Positions 60,310 through 64,000 of a DNA stretch of 64,000 nt are shown piece after piece (positions within the stretch are counted from its first letter, which is position 1; every line of letters starts with the position of its first letter). Source of the stretch: Rhytidiadelphus loreus (Eukaryota; Streptophyta; Bryopsida; Hypnales; Hylocomiaceae); assembly GCA_947034895.1 (NCBI GenBank), contig OX344764.1, forward strand, positions 54,169,348 to 54,233,347, given 5' to 3'. Both the position numbers and the translations under genes were made by a program. The notes beneath the pieces were generated by a model. That model was not told the DNA's origin and did not search any database. It saw only the letters and a program-made list of their open reading frames with translations.

Positions 60310-60660
60310 CGTGAGACTACTTCATCAAAATAGTCTCAATATACTCAAAACCCACGACCCCTTGCAAACCTTCACAAAAAACTCTCAAAAACTCCTGTAA
60401 TTTGCATTGCTCAAGCCTGGAACAAATCTCTGCAAAACCAGGTCAAGATTGAAGGGTGGTAGCCCAACAATCGTTCAAAAGACCAACCAAAGCCTCGGGA
60501 CACTCCCCAATAAGTTCGGGTCGAACTCCTTGTAGTAATCCTCATACAATTCACTCGTGCGCACACCTTCAAAGGGATTCTTCAAGGACAAAAGCACTAC
60601 GCAAGTGATGCCAAAGCTATAAGCATCCGCTTGAAATTTTGTCCCCTTGACCTTAGACAA
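60310..60660 (-). pseudogene. Protein kinase C-lobe fragment with frameshift and stop
   Basis: The first frame (60660 downward) reads KGTKFQADAYSFGITCVVLL and KNPFEGV, matching kinase subdomain IX (DVYSFGI) and the following helix. It then shifts frame near 60490 and continues PEALVGLLNDCWATTLQS, stop, PGFAEICSRLEQCKLQEF, which is subdomain XI (CWxxxPxxRPxFxxI). The stop TGA at 60443-60445 replaces the invariant Arg of RP, as expected from CGA to TGA. The N-lobe and active site are absent. It is clearly a non-functional remnant of a plant receptor-like or dual-specificity kinase. Confidence 0.85.
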
Positions 60661-63600
60661 GTGGTTTTTTGCTCATAACTTTTGCATCGTATGTCCATCT
60701 TCTATAAAAACTTGAAATGAAGGTACATGTGGTAGTTCCAAATGTTGAGTAATTTTTAGGGTTTTTTAAAAATTATTTTACTATTTTTAAACTGCCCCCG
60801 ATTGGATGTCATGTTTAAACAAAGTAATCTTAAACATGACACCCCTTTTTAATTACCCTCATAATGCATTTCGTTAACCGGTTTTTTCATAATAAAATAC
60901 AACTTGGTTTCATTATTGCATAAAACTTGATTTATACTAGACAACTCTTGCAATACAATGACAACAAAGTACATAGCATTTAGTAGTCCATACCTTCATC
61001 TCCACGTAGTACTCCACTTTGAAGAACAATTCTTGAACACTATTATAAGCGTTTTTAGGATGGTTACACAACCATGTGTGTATCAAAAAACTACAACATC
61101 ACCAAGTAATTGGAATTCAAAATACTATGATATAACCATTGTACTTCAAAATGGAAAAGGTCATGCAATCCGCTTGCCTAGAATGCACATAAAATTGTTA
61201 AAGTCAAAATATCAAGAATAAAAAAAAAACATTAATTATGCACTACTTAGGTCTTTTCACGTACTTTTTAATGTGCTCCTCAACGTCTAAATGAAAGCTT
61301 TGAAATGAATCCAGATGTAAAATGCATGGTGTGGCCATACTTGTCTCTATTTCAAAATAAATCGTCAATTTGAATGTATCCAATCATATGAATCATATGA
61401 TTGAACAAATCATTGGTCAAAAGTAATGAATAATATAAATACATAGTGTATCCCATATTATGACAAGCAAAATGGTGCGTACCTTCACCAGAGCTACCAG
61501 AGCTTTGAGATGTTACATTATGAGGATGATAAACTATGACAAGGCTCCAATGTAGTCTACATCATTTCCATTTAGTAAAAACATTACACATTATGAGTTT
61601 TGAGCACTTCTTTGCAACTAGTATGAGACAAGTGAAACTCTATCAAAAGAATTCATCAACTTGCAAGAAATAAAGAATAAAATTGAACTTCATTTACTAA
61701 GTTATTTTTCTCAAATTGTAGTATATATACATGAAAATCAAATACATATCTACTTTTTGCAACCCATTATTTTATTGGACACCTTCTTCATTGGCATTGT
61801 GACATCTTTGGGACACTTGGATTAAGTTTGAATATCTCGGGTTAAAATACATTTGGAAATTCAATATTTCAAAAGCGAAGACTTCAACTTTACCTCAAGT
61901 TTCAATATATGAGAATTATAATTTTTTGTTGCTAAATATGAGAAGGCTTGTCTACAAAGTTGACTATTCTTTTTGTAAATGGAGTAAATTATACCTTTAA
62001 TTGATAGGGATTATAAGATAGTCTCGATGAAAAACAAGATGGGGAGATATCCAACTCCCCATTGCATCAAATGCAATGTTATAGTTCTTACTCTGTTGGT
62101 ACGTAGTTTTCAATTTTGTGAATAAATAGCAATTGAAAAACAAAAACCTTTCTTGATCGCTTTGAGAGAAAGATTCCTACAAAAACCTAGAATACTCAAT
62201 TAATTTACAGTTGACCTTTGTGCCATTATGACACACAATGTTGTCTCATTTCATCTTCATTAATTACAAATCAAATTTTGTTAATGAAATTCAAAAGTAA
62301 TATATATATATATATATTTATAATAATACTCACTTGAATGATGTAGAAATCAATGATGGTGTCATTGAGAAATTCCCCTGGGGTTGAACAATTCAGATCT
62401 TGTGTAATAATCATCACTTGGTCTGCACTGTCTTCTGGGTAGTTAAAAAGTACCCCCCATCTTGTTCTTCACAAGACACTTTTGTGGTCCCTCATTCTTC
62501 TAAATTTCATTCATCTTGATTCCTTCTAGCTATTAATGAAAGACAAACATAGATAAGACAAGATCATCGTCAATGGACTACAAACCTACTAAGCAAATGA
62601 GCATGCTTTATTCAATATTAGAAATGACTTCAAAATCATGTCTTTTATTCAAAATTTTAACTAATTTAAAAAAAAAACTTAGTGAGATTGCTTAAACTTT
62701 CAAAATATGGTATATTCTATTTCCAAAATATATTTAGCAATAGACAATAATACAATTCATAAAACAAAAAAGACTCACAAAAATAAATATCGTGAAGTTT
62801 CATCTGTTATTCCACCTACAACTTTCCATTCTAGTAGGAGCACAATGAATGATAGCAATCCTATGTTGCAACCATTATACATAGGGGTGTCATCTTCATT
62901 GTTTAATTTTGCAATGAAAGGATCAAAATTTTCATCATCTTCTTGGTGTACTTCAAATGGATGTTCATCTTGTTTTGGCAAAATCTCTTGGGATTGTAAA
63001 AAAGATTGTGCAAAGGAGAAGAAGTGGTGTTATCTATCAAAAGTTCTTTTGATCCCTCTCCACCTAAGCACAAAAAGTAGAAATTTCATGACTATAAACA
63101 ATGTAAAACAAAGTGATTTCAAAATGTTAATGTAGTGTGGTATGAAAACAAAAAACTTGAATGTTTTTATTGCATTTCACATTGAATCAAAATTATTAAA
63201 ATATTGAAACCCCTTAGTTTGTAGTCATTACAATATTGAAGAGGGAATTTTATTATACATACCTTCAGATTCTTGTTTCCCCTCAAGTATTGCTCTATAT
63301 TTATTGATAAATACTTGTGGACTTTGCGAATAATATCCTTTTCCATCAACATGCTTGGCTATTATATGTTGAGTGCGTTATATTTGGATGCCATCGATTT
63401 GCTAGTGCTCTATTATCAATACAAAATATGTTAATAAGAAAATCATTACACCATAAAATTTAAAAATCTGTTTTATTATATTATTCACATAATTTATCAA
63501 ATATGTAATTTTTGTATTTATGAATTCATTAAAGGAGTATTTGAAAAAATGACCAATGAAAGATAATATGACAGAACAAATTCATGTCTAACACATATTA

Positions 63601-64000
63601 CTCCTCTTCAACAATACTTACAAAATTTATAAAAAGAAAGAAAGCTATTATTTTTCTAATAGAACAATGACCATAAACAAGAAACAACTGAAAATTTATG
63701 TTGCCTTCGTAGATTGAATTCATATTCACAAAATTAAAAAAAATAATTAAATAAATATAAAGGCTACCGGTCTATCCAGTCGACAATTAGGCCGTCAACC
63801 AAAAATATATATATATTTTTTCGCCGACTCGATTCTAACGTGCTCTTGATGCGTTTGGACGCTGACGGACATACTGACGTAAAAAGCCAACGTCATGTCA
63901 TGATGAACAACTCTGGTACTACTAACTACTACTAAAATAAAATAAAAGCTACATAAAAAATTATAAATATCAAAATAAATTTTGGAACAACAAAAAGTTA
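60661..64000. other. AT-rich region to the window end, no gene recognised
   Basis: Contains a (TA)n microsatellite at 62299-62318 and several short frames (60958-61221, 62707-63135, 62775-62981 minus) without recognisable domains. The final 200 bases become less AT-rich (63770-63910, with GACGCTGACGG), perhaps a flank of another repeat or gene. Confidence 0.5.

Noticed and set aside
62707..63135. 142-codon frame near the right edge
   Set aside because: The composition is low in complexity (S, K, N runs) and no domain or homologous pattern is recognised.

Overview
This window is nuclear DNA of a land plant. The protein genes are split by many GT-AG introns, they match plant families (a type-I pectin methylesterase with a PMEI pro-region, an organellar mTERF protein of the MDA1/mTERF5 kind, a DnaJ50-type ER J-protein), promoters carry telo-boxes (AAACCCTA), and the spaces between genes are AT-rich and full of plant-type transposons. 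The overall look suits a seedless plant, perhaps a moss. That is an inference; no species can be named from the sequence alone.

Left part (1-40.9 kb), the gene-bearing part. Minus strand: the 5' end of a DnaJ50-like gene (27-1428, running off the left edge) and a complete 10-exon ARMC6-like armadillo gene (3924-9589, 498 aa). Plus strand: a 4-exon mTERF5-like gene (12184-15776; about 544 aa, last exon secure, upstream exons inferred) and a 3-exon pectin methylesterase (23185-25780, 445 aa) that ends before the LGRPW block and so is probably truncated. Then a divergent pair: a 12-exon spastin-like AAA ATPase (29371-32826, minus, 494 aa) and the small subunit of TFIIA (34621-35251, plus, 106 aa). 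Last comes a 3-exon DJ-1/PfpI protein closely resembling bacterial isonitrile hydratase (38806-40874, plus, 228 aa). For all of these except the first exons of the mTERF gene, intron phases and family alignment agree at every junction.

Right part (41-64 kb), a transposon-dominated stretch with no intact cellular gene that I can recognise. It holds several datable insertions. At least two foldback CACTA-like elements have 3-bp target duplications; one of them has a paralogous empty site 5 kb away. A 237-bp MITE has an 8-bp duplication. A 709-bp hAT-like element carries an internal minisatellite and sits inside an 80-bp tandem array. Two LTR-retroelement 5' ends, each with a tRNA-Asp-type primer binding site and a coiled-coil ORF, face each other across a 16-bp minisatellite. 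There are also fragments of broken genes (a CNNM/DUF21 CBS-domain piece, a protein-kinase C-lobe with an RP-to-stop change) and a 1.75-kb tract very dense in the heptamer CAATTTG.

The genes are unrelated housekeeping or wall-related loci and do not form a pathway. The least ordinary items are the candidate alternative first exon in the ARMC6 gene, the truncated pectin methylesterase with duplicated splice-acceptor DNA in its intron, the isonitrile-hydratase-like gene, the 119-nt near-perfect hairpin at 10.9 kb, the facing retroelement pair and the CAATTTG tract.
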